Below, one piece after another: positions 14,767 through 21,923 of a stretch of DNA of 25,772 bases. The translations under genes and the position numbers were made by a program. Position 1 is the stretch's first letter; each line of letters opens with the position of its first letter. The notes beneath the pieces were generated by a model. That model saw only the letters and a list, made by a program, of their open reading frames with translations, was not told the DNA's origin and searched no databases. This DNA is from JBAUHN01 sp049680295 (GTDB lineage Bacteria; Pseudomonadota; Alphaproteobacteria; Rhodobacterales; Rhodobacteraceae): positions 1 through 25,772 of the forward strand of contig JBAUHN010000129.1 of assembly GCA_049680295.1 (NCBI GenBank). Reading direction: 5' to 3'.

Positions 14767-14795
14767 GCTCTTGCCTTAACTCGTTCCTGACTATT

Positions 14796-14824
14796 TATAT
14801 AGGGATTACCAGCGTCAGCGTCCA
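14796..14824 (-). promoter_or_regulatory. Candidate sigma-70 promoter for sufT
   Basis: On the minus strand, TGGACG (14824-14819) and TATATA (14801-14796) are separated by exactly 17 bp, each matching the consensus at 4 of 6 positions. The -10 box ends 29 bp before the sufT ATG. The surrounding AT-rich patch stands out locally. Confidence 0.45.
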
Positions 14825-14830
14825 GTAGGG

Positions 14831-15112
14831 TCAATTGTCGTTAATGTCGCGCTTAACAATGCGCGCGCCGCTGGACTGACGCTTAAAGGCGACGCGCAAC
14901 ACTACCCATGAAATCAGGGACAAGCCGCCGAAGATGGCCAAAAGGGCCGCAGCGCTAAGACCTGAGAACAGCGCCACAACCCCGGCCATGATGACGGCAC
15001 CCATGGCAAAGCCTAAAAAGATGAACCCCGGGGCCATGACCTCAACCAGCGCCAGAACAAGGGCCAGCGCCAACCAGGCCCACCACAGCGACATTAAAGA
15101 CATCAAAGTCAT
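14831..15112 (-). CDS. Short NfeD-family membrane protein
   Basis: A 93-residue protein with two or three hydrophobic helices (WWAWLALALVLALVEVMAPGF; FLGFAMGAVIMAGVVALF; AALLAIFGGLSLISWVVLRVAF) and a basic tail (KRQSSGARIVKRD). The EVMAPGF and FLGFAMGA pattern matches the NfeD/YbbK membrane domain. The soluble OB-fold domain that usually follows (total about 140-150 residues) is missing, leaving only the membrane part. Its ATG overlaps the stop of the SPFH gene as TGATG, so the two are translationally coupled, as is usual for NfeD-stomatin pairs. The pair probably organises membrane microdomains or quality control; detail unknown. Confidence 0.82.
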   Translation of the reverse strand: MTLMSLMSLWWAWLALALVLALVEVMAPGFIFLGFAMGAVIMAGVVALFSGLSAAALLAIFGGLSLISWVVLRVAFKRQSSGARIVKRDINDN

Positions 15113-16005
15113 CAGCCACGCCCTTTGAGCAGTTTGAACGCATCGCCAAAGGCCTCCAGTGCGGCGGCGGGCAGGACGATTGTGTTGCTGCCGGTGCCGT
15201 TGCCAAGTGCGTTCAAGGCTTCAACCTGTTTCAAGGCGACCTGATATTGCGCGGATTCCAGGCCGTTGTCGGCAATCGCTACGGCAACCACCTGGGTGGC
15301 ATAGGCTTCGGCATCGGCCAGAATGCGGCGCGCCTTGGCCGATTGTTCCGAGGCATAAAGTTCGGCGTCCGCGCCCAGCTCAACCGCGCGTTTGTGGCCT
15401 TCGGCCTCGGTTACTTGTGCGCGGCGTGCACGTTCGGCGTTCAGCTGCTGCATCATCGCGTTACGCGTGGCCTGATCCAGGTTCACGTCCAGAATTTCGG
15501 CGCGGGTCACTTCGATGCCCCAGTCATCGACGGCATCTTCAACGCTGGTTTTGATGGTTTCGATCAGCTGGTTGCGGTTGGCCTGCACTTCATCAAGGTC
15601 CATTTTGCCAATCTCGGCCCGCACGATCCCGGCCACTGTGGTCGAAATTGCGCTGTCGACATCGCGAATACGGTAGACGGTTTTTTCAGGTTCAACGATG
15701 CGGTAGAACACGGATGTATCGACCTGCACCAGCACGTTATCGCGGGTGATTGCATCTTGGCTCGCGGTTGGCAACTGCCGCTCAAGGATTGATATTTTAT
15801 GGGCGATTTTATCAATAAACGGCACGATCATATTGATGCCCGGCCCCAGGACCGCGCGCAGGCGGCCAAAGCGTTCGATCACATGTTGTTCTGATTGCGG
15901 AACGATCTTGACCGACTTAAAGACCAGGACGATCAGCAAAACGCCCAAAAGCAAAAACACCGAGTTTTTGGCGAGAAGATCCAGTATCAGTTGTTCAAAG
16001 TCCAA
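15112..16005 (-). CDS. qmcA: SPFH/band-7 (stomatin, QmcA-like) membrane protein
   Basis: A 297-residue protein with one N-terminal membrane segment (NSVFLLLGVLLIVLVF) and a band-7 domain (VKIVPQSEQHVIERFGRL, GPGINMIVPFIDKI, LPTASQDAITRDNVLVQVD). A charged Ala/Glu-rich coiled coil follows (about 180-240; RARRAQVTEAEGHKRAVELG), then a hydrophobic C-terminal part. Family members oligomerise and scaffold membrane proteases or lipid domains. I choose TTG at 16005 as the start because AAAGGTGA lies just upstream (5 nt gap); the frame extends to another TTG at 16029. It is paired with a short NfeD gene. The symbol is by similarity to E. coli QmcA (YbbK's partner). Confidence 0.85.
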   Translation of the reverse strand: MDFEQLILDLLAKNSVFLLLGVLLIVLVFKSVKIVPQSEQHVIERFGRLRAVLGPGINMIVPFIDKIAHKISILERQLPTASQDAITRDNVLVQVDTSVFYRIVEPEKTVYRIRDVDSAISTTVAGIVRAEIGKMDLDEVQANRNQLIETIKTSVEDAVDDWGIEVTRAEILDVNLDQATRNAMMQQLNAERARRAQVTEAEGHKRAVELGADAELYASEQSAKARRILADAEAYATQVVAVAIADNGLESAQYQVALKQVEALNALGNGTGSNTIVLPAAALEAFGDAFKLLKGRG

Positions 16006-16118
16006 TTGTATCACCTTTAAGTAAATCAAGTTGTTCGTTATTTGCGTGTTTCGCGGGTCGATTGCAAGTCTGGTGCGGCTGGTTTATCGCCAGACACGAA
16101 AACATATCAGGGGTAAAT

Positions 16119-17246
16119 ATGGCAGGATTTGGGTTTCTGAAACACAGCCAGGACGGCAAGGCCCGCCAGGGGGTGATCACCACGTCACGTGGCGACATTC
16201 GCACACCTGCGTTCATGCCCGTTGGCACCGCCGCGACCGTCAAAGCGATGATGCCCGACAGCGTCGCTGCAACCGGCGCCGATATTTTGCTGGGCAATAC
16301 CTATCATCTGATGTTGCGCCCGACGGCAGAGCGGATTGACCGTCTGGGCGGTCTGCATAAATTCATGAACTGGGACAAGCCGATCTTGACGGATTCAGGC
16401 GGTTTTCAGGTGATGAGCCTGGCTGATCTACGCAAGCTGACCGAAAAGGGTGTGACTTTCAAAAGCCATATCGACGGATCGAAGCATGAGATTACGCCGG
16501 AGCGGTCGATGGAAATTCAAAAGCTGCTGGGCAGTGACATTGTGATGTGCTTTGACGAATGCCCCGCACTTCCTGCCAGCCGCGACCGGATTGCGCAAAG
16601 CATGCAATTGTCGATGCGGTGGGCGGCGCGGTCACGGGATGCCTTTGGCGACCGGCCGGGGCATGCGCTGTTTGGCATTCAGCAAGGCGGGCTGGAACAG
16701 GACATGCGCGAGGAAAGTGCAGCGGCGTTGCACAACATCGGGTTTGATGGCTACGCGGTCGGCGGTCTGGCCGTAGGCGAAGGGCAGGAGGCAATGTTTG
16801 ACGTGCTGGATTTTGCGCCCGACATGCTGCCCGAGGATAAGCCGCGTTACCTGATGGGGGTGGGCAAACCCGACGACATCGTCGGCGCCGTGGCGCGGGG
16901 GATCGACATGATGGATTGTGTTTTGCCATCGCGATCGGGGCGCACGGGGCAGGTTTTCACCCGCCGCGGCGTGCTGAACATCAAAAACGCCCGTCACAGC
17001 GATGACCCACGGCCTTTGGATGAACATTGCGGCTGCCCTGCCTGTCGTGGCTATTCGCGGGCCTATCTGCACCATGTGTTCCGCAGTCAGGAAATCATCA
17101 GCTCGATGCTGCTGACGTGGCATAACCTGCGATATTATCAGGATCTAATGCACGGTATGCGCGACGCCATTGCGGGTGGGCGTTTTACTGCGTGGCAGGC
17201 GGAATTTCACGCAAATCGTGCAGAAGGTGACATTGAACCGTTGTAA
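16119..17246 (+). CDS. tgt: tRNA-guanine(34) transglycosylase
   Basis: Exchanges guanine for preQ1 at the wobble base of Asp, Asn, His and Tyr tRNAs, the key step toward queuosine. The 375-residue protein has Asp92 (TDSGGFQVMS, general acid/base), the nucleophile region GIDMMDCVLPSRSGRTG (Asp263/Asp266) and the zinc site Cys304, Cys306, Cys309 (CGCPAC) with His335 (TWHN). The start ATG 16119 follows CAGGGG; the upstream frame from 16062 lacks similarity to the family. Divergent from the SPFH gene; no other queuosine gene is nearby. Confidence 0.96.
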   Translation: MAGFGFLKHSQDGKARQGVITTSRGDIRTPAFMPVGTAATVKAMMPDSVAATGADILLGNTYHLMLRPTAERIDRLGGLHKFMNWDKPILTDSGGFQVMSLADLRKLTEKGVTFKSHIDGSKHEITPERSMEIQKLLGSDIVMCFDECPALPASRDRIAQSMQLSMRWAARSRDAFGDRPGHALFGIQQGGLEQDMREESAAALHNIGFDGYAVGGLAVGEGQEAMFDVLDFAPDMLPEDKPRYLMGVGKPDDIVGAVARGIDMMDCVLPSRSGRTGQVFTRRGVLNIKNARHSDDPRPLDEHCGCPACRGYSRAYLHHVFRSQEIISSMLLTWHNLRYYQDLMHGMRDAIAGGRFTAWQAEFHANRAEGDIEPL

Positions 17247-17340
17247 AAGCCCCACGCGCGGCGATCTGTTCTAAATTTGATGTCTTGTGGTTTCGGTCGA
17301 TGACACGCATTCTGAGGCCAATCAAAAAACCACAGGTCTG

Positions 17341-17370
17341 GTTGATTTCTGATGGGTCGACCCCCACGTT
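17341..17370 (+). promoter_or_regulatory. Candidate heat-shock (sigma-32) promoter of lon
   Basis: GTTGATT (17341-17347) and CCCCACGTT (17362-17370) are separated by 14 bp. They resemble the RpoH pattern CTTGAAA - 13/14 bp - CCCCATNT, with TTGA and CCCCA as the matching cores, 78 bp before the lon start. lon is a known RpoH target in proteobacteria. The assignment is by eye and not unique. Confidence 0.38.
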
Positions 17371-17448
17371 AACAATCGAGAACCGGAGATGGCAAAGCGT
17401 CGCTGCAAAAGCGGGACCAGTGCCATCTTGCGAAAATGAGGAAAGAGC

Positions 17449-19860
17449 ATGCAAGAACCCCTGAACGCCTCCTACCCAGTGCTGCCGCTGCGCGATATCG
17501 TGGTTTTCCCACATATGATCGTGCCGCTGTTTGTGGGCCGTGAAAAATCTGTACGCGCCCTCGAGGAAGTGATGGCAGATGACAAGCAAATCCTGCTGTC
17601 GAGCCAGATTGACCCCGGCGTTGACGACCCAACCAGCGACGGCATTTTCCAAGCCGGCGTTCTGGCCAATGTGCTGCAACTGCTCAAACTGCCCGATGGC
17701 ACCGTCAAAGTGCTGGTCGAGGGCCATGCGCGTGTGCGCATCACCAACTATATCGACAATGAAAACTATTTTGAAGCAGAGGCCGAATATCTGGACGAAA
17801 TGCCCGGTGATCTGGCCACCACAGAGGCGTTGCTGCGCACCGTTGCGGATGAGTTCGCACGCTATGCCAAAGTAAAGAAAAACGTGCCCGAAGAAGCACT
17901 TGCCGCTGTCAGTGAAAGCTCTGAACCGGCCAAGCTTGCCGATCTGGTGGCCGGTCACCTAGGCATTGAGGTTGAGCAAAAGCAAGACCTTCTGGAAACT
18001 CTGTCGGTGTCTGAACGGCTGGAAAAAGTTTACGGGCTGATGCAGGGTGAAATGTCTGTGTTGCAGGTCGAGAAAAAGATCAAAACCCGCGTCAAAAGCC
18101 AGATGGAACGTACCCAGCGTGAATATTATCTGAACGAACAAATGAAGGCCATTCAGCAAGAACTGGGTGACGGCGAGGACGGCAAAGGCGAAGTGGCTGA
18201 ACTGGAGGCGCGCGTCGCCGAGACCAAGCTGAGCAAAGAAGCCCGCGAAAAGGCCGACGCGGAGATCAAAAAGCTTAAAAGCATGTCGCCAATGTCGGCC
18301 GAGGCCACCGTGGTGCGCAACTATCTTGACTGGATGCTGGCCATCCCGTGGGGCGTTAAAAGCCGCGTGAAGAAAGATTTGGGTCGGGCGCAAAAAGTGC
18401 TGGATGACGACCACTATGGCCTTGAAAAGGTAAAAGAACGCATCGTTGAATATCTGGCCGTGCAACAGCGCAGCAGCAAGATGAAAGGCCCGATCATGTG
18501 TCTGGTTGGCCCTCCGGGTGTGGGTAAAACCTCGCTTGGTAAATCTGTGGCCAAGGCAACGGGGCGCGAATTTATCCGTATCAGCCTGGGCGGTGTGCGC
18601 GACGAATCCGAGATACGTGGCCACCGTCGGACCTATATCGGCTCGATGCCCGGCAAGATCATTCAGGCGCTGAAAAAGGCGAAAACTACCAATCCGCTGA
18701 TCCTGCTTGATGAGATTGACAAGATGGGTCAGGATTTTCGCGGTGATCCGGCCTCGGCGATGCTTGAGGTGCTGGACCCGGAACAAAACTCGACCTTTGT
18801 AGATCACTATCTGGAGGTCGAATACGATCTGTCCAATGTGATGTTTTTGACCACGTCGAACAGCTACAATATGCCGGGGCCGTTGCTGGACCGTATGGAA
18901 ATCATCCCGCTGGCGGGCTACACAGAAGACGAAAAGCGCGAGATCGCGAAACAGCATCTTTTGCAAAAACAGATCAAAAACCACGGTCTGAAAAAGGCTG
19001 AGTTCACCCTTGAAGACAGCGCCTTGACGTCGATGATCCGCTATTACACCCGCGAAGCAGGGGTGCGAAACCTTGAACGCGAGATCGCCAAAATTGCGCG
19101 TAAGTCGTTGACCAAGATCGTCAAAAAAGAGGTCGAACAGGTTGTCGTCAACGCAGACAACATTGACGAATTCCTCGGCGTAAAAAAATATCGCTATGGA
19201 TTGGCCGAACAGGAAGACCAGATTGGCGTGGTGACGGGGCTTGCCTATACTTCCGTTGGTGGTGAGTTGCTGAGCATCGAGGCATTGCGCCTGCCGGGCA
19301 AGGGCCGGATGAAAACCACCGGCAAGCTTGGCGACGTGATGAAGGAAAGCATTGACGCTGCATCCAGTTACGTGCGTTCGATCAGCCCCAAGATTGGCGT
19401 CAAGCCGACGATCTTTGACAAGATCGACATTCACGTGCACGTACCCGATGGCGCGACGCCAAAAGACGGGCCAAGTGCCGGTTTGGCGATGGTGACGTCG
19501 ATTGTGTCGGTGCTGACCAAAATCCCGGTGCGCAAAGACATCGCCATGACCGGCGAGGTTAGCTTGCGCGGCAATGCGATGCCGATCGGCGGTTTGAAGG
19601 AAAAACTGCTGGCGGCGTTACGGGGCGGTGTGAAAACCGTGCTGATCCCTGAGGAGAATGAAAAAGACCTCAAGGAAATCCCCGACAACGTGAAAGCCGG
19701 TTTGACGATTATTCCGGTAAGCCACGTGTCCGAAGTGTTGGAACACGCGCTGATCAAAACACCCGAACCGATTGACTGGGATGAGGCCGCAGAAGAAAAA
19801 GCGGCAGCAGCAGCGCTGGCGGCAAAGTCTGGGTCAGGCGATACAGCCACAGCGCATTAA
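17449..19860 (+). CDS. lon: ATP-dependent protease Lon
   Basis: Degrades misfolded and selected regulatory proteins in the cytosol. The 803 residues follow the LonA plan: N-terminal substrate-binding domain (YPVLPLRDIVVFPHM at the start), a coiled region, and an AAA+ module with Walker A GPPGVGKT (354-361) and Walker B LILLDEID (417-424). The protease domain has catalytic Ser676 (PKDGPSAG) and Lys719 (GGLKEK), spaced 43 residues apart as in E. coli Lon. The C-terminus ends in an Ala-rich tail (EEKAAAAALAAKSGSG). The start ATG 17449 follows GAGGAAAGAGC. It is followed by a strong terminator and then an HU-family gene, the widespread lon-hup order. Confidence 0.97.
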   Translation: MQEPLNASYPVLPLRDIVVFPHMIVPLFVGREKSVRALEEVMADDKQILLSSQIDPGVDDPTSDGIFQAGVLANVLQLLKLPDGTVKVLVEGHARVRITNYIDNENYFEAEAEYLDEMPGDLATTEALLRTVADEFARYAKVKKNVPEEALAAVSESSEPAKLADLVAGHLGIEVEQKQDLLETLSVSERLEKVYGLMQGEMSVLQVEKKIKTRVKSQMERTQREYYLNEQMKAIQQELGDGEDGKGEVAELEARVAETKLSKEAREKADAEIKKLKSMSPMSAEATVVRNYLDWMLAIPWGVKSRVKKDLGRAQKVLDDDHYGLEKVKERIVEYLAVQQRSSKMKGPIMCLVGPPGVGKTSLGKSVAKATGREFIRISLGGVRDESEIRGHRRTYIGSMPGKIIQALKKAKTTNPLILLDEIDKMGQDFRGDPASAMLEVLDPEQNSTFVDHYLEVEYDLSNVMFLTTSNSYNMPGPLLDRMEIIPLAGYTEDEKREIAKQHLLQKQIKNHGLKKAEFTLEDSALTSMIRYYTREAGVRNLEREIAKIARKSLTKIVKKEVEQVVVNADNIDEFLGVKKYRYGLAEQEDQIGVVTGLAYTSVGGELLSIEALRLPGKGRMKTTGKLGDVMKESIDAASSYVRSISPKIGVKPTIFDKIDIHVHVPDGATPKDGPSAGLAMVTSIVSVLTKIPVRKDIAMTGEVSLRGNAMPIGGLKEKLLAALRGGVKTVLIPEENEKDLKEIPDNVKAGLTIIPVSHVSEVLEHALIKTPEPIDWDEAAEEKAAAAALAAKSGSGDTATAH

Positions 19861-19886
19861 ACTGTGCGTTGGCCCCAGTTACGACC

Positions 19887-19916
19887 AAGGCGCATCCATT
19901 TGGGTGCGCCTTTTTT
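19887..19916 (+). terminator. Rho-independent terminator of lon
   Basis: AAGGCGCATCC pairs with GGGTGCGCCTT (19887-19897 with 19902-19912, one G-T pair) and runs into six or more Ts. Flanking GACCAA/TTGGTC (19883-19888 and 19915-19920) may extend the structure. Confidence 0.88.
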
Positions 19917-20019
19917 GGTCCGTAAGGTGGGCGAATTGTCGCGAATACAGAACACTAAACCCCAATGAATACATCATTTTGTGTTGAGTGCTGGCCAAAA
20001 CGTCATGCAGTAGCTAGAC

Positions 20020-20038
20020 TGTTTCGAAAATAGAAACA
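20020..20038. promoter_or_regulatory. Inverted repeat before the HU-like gene
   Basis: A perfect 6-bp inverted repeat TGTTTC-7 nt-GAAACA ends 21 bp before the ATG at 20060. It could be an operator or a weak leader hairpin covering the ribosome-binding area (AAGGCAAGGCAGG). No function is shown. Confidence 0.35.
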
Positions 20039-20059
20039 AAAAAGGCAAGGCAGGTAAAA

Positions 20060-20581
20060 ATGACAATATCAGCACTCAAGTCCAGGACAACCAAGGCAAG
20101 CGTTACGAAACCGTCGCCTGCTGCCAGCGCAACCTTTGCAAAAGCGCTGTCAAAAACCTCTGCCAAGGCGGCTGCTGGCGTCACGCCAAAAATCGCCCGG
20201 AAAACCCCGCCAAAACCCGCCGTCAAGGTGGCGGCCGGGACAACAACTGCAATCAAACCAACGGCAAAAACATTGGATGCAAAACCCGACCTGGCGTCCC
20301 GTGCGCAGCCCGTTGTACTAGGCCCTGAGATGCGCAAGAAGGAATTGATCGACCGTGTTGTCAGCCGATCAGGCATCAAAAAGAAAGACGCCAAACCGGT
20401 GGTCGAGGCCATGCTGGCGGTGCTTGGCGAAGCGCTGGCCGACTGCCGTGAATTGATCCTGCCACCACTGGGCAAATTGAAAGTGCGGCGCGAAAAGAAA
20501 CTGCCCAACGGTCTCGCGATGGTGGTCAAGGTGCGCCAGAACAACAAAAAGGCGCCAATCTTTCCCACGACTGACGATTGA
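20060..20581 (+). CDS. HU-family DNA-binding protein with a long basic N-terminal tail
   Basis: A 173-residue protein in two parts. Residues 1-90 are a Lys/Ala/Pro/Thr-rich, presumably disordered tail (KTSAKAAAG, KIARKTPPKPAVKVAAG) resembling histone-H1 or HupB tails. Residues 91-165 are HU/IHF-like (MRKKELIDRVVSRSGIKKKDA, then VLGEALADCRELILPPLGKLKVRREKK). The DNA-intercalating arm of ordinary HU, with its RNPxTG tip, is shortened: KLPNGLAMVVKVRQNNKK takes its place. This suggests DNA binding or compaction by charge rather than sharp bending. It lies 200 bp after lon, where a canonical hup gene usually sits. The family fold is well supported; the role as a nucleoid protein is inferred. Confidence 0.83.
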   Translation: MTISALKSRTTKASVTKPSPAASATFAKALSKTSAKAAAGVTPKIARKTPPKPAVKVAAGTTTAIKPTAKTLDAKPDLASRAQPVVLGPEMRKKELIDRVVSRSGIKKKDAKPVVEAMLAVLGEALADCRELILPPLGKLKVRREKKLPNGLAMVVKVRQNNKKAPIFPTTDD

Positions 20582-20948
20582 CGGAATTTGGCACTGAAAA
20601 TTGCACCCCGTCACGCTGCGCGATTGATAGGATCATACCCAAAAAATGCTGTCTGCTGCGTTAACGCACTCGGCATTAAACTTGTATTGCCTAACGCTGC
20701 CTGAAATCTGCAATTTCAACGCGTTGGGCGATATGTGATGTAGCAAGTAGACCGCGGAACGCTGTGGCGCGCAAAAATTGTTCAAATAGGGCAACATATT
20801 CAATTCTGATGATGTTGCCAGTTCTTTCCCCTTTTTCGCCCAATTCTAGTCCGGTATTAAGGTTAAAGGTTAACGAGTTAAGGTATTGCGCTCATGCGTT
20901 TGTTTCAATTGTTAGCGCTGATACCGTTGGTAAGAAAGTGCCGTGCAA
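20582..20948. other. Intergenic stretch, AT-richer than its neighbours
   Basis: About 367 bp with no convincing ORF, tRNA or terminator. It holds a cluster of four TTAA words (20857-20881) and several A/T runs. It probably contains the 3' end of the HU-like transcript and regulatory DNA for the small downstream gene, if that is real. Confidence 0.5.
20857..20883. repeat. Cluster of four TTAA(N)GG-like words
   Basis: TTAA occurs at 20857, 20863, 20870 and 20878, three of them followed by GG or AGG. The spacings (2, 3 and 4 nt between words) do not fit the CtrA box TTAA-N7-TTAA. It may be a binding-site cluster or merely AT-rich DNA. Confidence 0.3.
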
Positions 20949-21272
20949 ATGCAGTTGACATTAAATCAGGTGTTCCCGCGTCCACCTTATGCCCGCGTGA
21001 TGGGCTGCAGTGTGGCGCGTAAGACAGTGACAATATACAGTCTGAAAAACAGCATAGATGATGTCTATATCAGTGTGCCGCCGCGCGCGGACGTTGCTTG
21101 TGTTCTGGCGACCAAAACCCGAAAGATCGGGCTTTTTGCGGATCTGAAATCGGCACATAAAGCCGCCATAGATCACATCCGCACCATCGGGCAATATGAT
21201 GATGCCACGGCGGACCGCTCAGAAAACCTGGGCAACTGGCAGTGCCGAAAAATCCCGGTGGGCACCGACTGA
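20949..21272 (+). CDS. Small hypothetical protein
   Basis: A 107-residue frame beginning MQLTLNQVFPRPPYARVMG, with no signal peptide or membrane segment and slightly basic. The second half (KTRKIGLFADLKSAHKAAIDHIRTIGQYDDATADRSENLGNW) has a protein-like mix and codon usage like the neighbours; the first half uses rarer codons (TTA, ATA, AGT). The ribosome-binding site is weak (AAGAAAG), and a GTG two codons upstream is an alternative start. I do not recognise it. It may be a lineage-specific gene or a spurious frame. Confidence 0.4.
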   Translation: MQLTLNQVFPRPPYARVMGCSVARKTVTIYSLKNSIDDVYISVPPRADVACVLATKTRKIGLFADLKSAHKAAIDHIRTIGQYDDATADRSENLGNWQCRKIPVGTD

Positions 21273-21923
21273 TGCCCGGACATTGTTCTTGATCGTCCGA
21301 GCCCGATTTCGCGCTGCGTGGCGGCATTCGCATGGCAGCGGCATTTCTGCATGCCGGGGTTAAAACACATACGCGTATTGGAAAACGCCGGATTTATTGC
21401 GCGTGGCATGCTGCAAGGCCTGTTCGGCGATCCTCCTGCGTAAATTCACCTCAGACCTGGGCGCAAGAGCGGCGATTAGTGTTGGAAAAGCGCAACGGGT
21501 TAGAATGAATATTCCGGAGGTCCAGCCAGGTCAAACTGTGCACAACAGACGTGAGCCCTTGGGCAAAGAGTAATAGGTATTGCGCGCGGCAAGGGCGAAC
21601 CAGTGGCAGGTCCGATGTTTCAATACCCTCACTGATTTTGCCTATTTCCGTGTGTTTACAACAGGTTTTTTTACGCAATGAACGCAACAAGTATGGGGTG
21701 CGCAGGCGTATGGGCCGGGGGTGCACCCCATCCGGTCGCGTACTGAATGGTCCCGGTCTTGGGCGCGGGCAACGGTTTGCGCCAACCTTCTTCGCCTTGT
21801 CCATTCGCGGGTGGGGCAATGAAGCCCTTGATATATTGACGATTTTGGAACACAAGTAACCTAAAATTACCAACCGGCGTTCAAGATCGGTATAGGTTCG
21901 GCCGAGCAAAAGGAAAGACGACG
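21273..21923. other. Gene-poor 650-bp gap
   Basis: Only short overlapping frames occur on both strands, and none resembles a family I know. Features seen are a T7 run (about 21666-21672) and a perfect 9-bp inverted repeat at 21693-21731. The composition is not clearly foreign. It may be decayed coding sequence, regulatory DNA for the outer-membrane protein gene, or an unrecognised RNA. Confidence 0.5.
21693..21731. repeat. Perfect 9-bp inverted repeat with 21-nt spacer
   Basis: ATGGGGTGC (21693-21701) is the reverse complement of GCACCCCAT (21723-21731). The transcript would form a stable stem-loop. It has no T-run and no gene is obvious on either side within 190 bp. Confidence 0.55.

Noticed and set aside
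17959..19440. 493-residue open frame antisense to lon
   Set aside because: It mirrors the lon codon pattern; the product is rich in His, Phe and Gln with no domain, and lon is unmistakable on the plus strand.
20857..20881. CtrA binding site (TTAA-N7-TTAA)
   Set aside because: Four TTAA words occur, but none of the pairs has a 7-nt spacing.
21836..21867. TTGACG ... TAAAAT as a sigma-70 promoter of the outer-membrane protein gene
   Set aside because: The spacer is 20 bp, too long for a normal promoter.
20582..21923. tRNA or other structured RNA gene after the lon-HU pair
   Set aside because: I found no T-loop/acceptor pattern of a tRNA; GTTCAAAT near 20778 has no matching stems.
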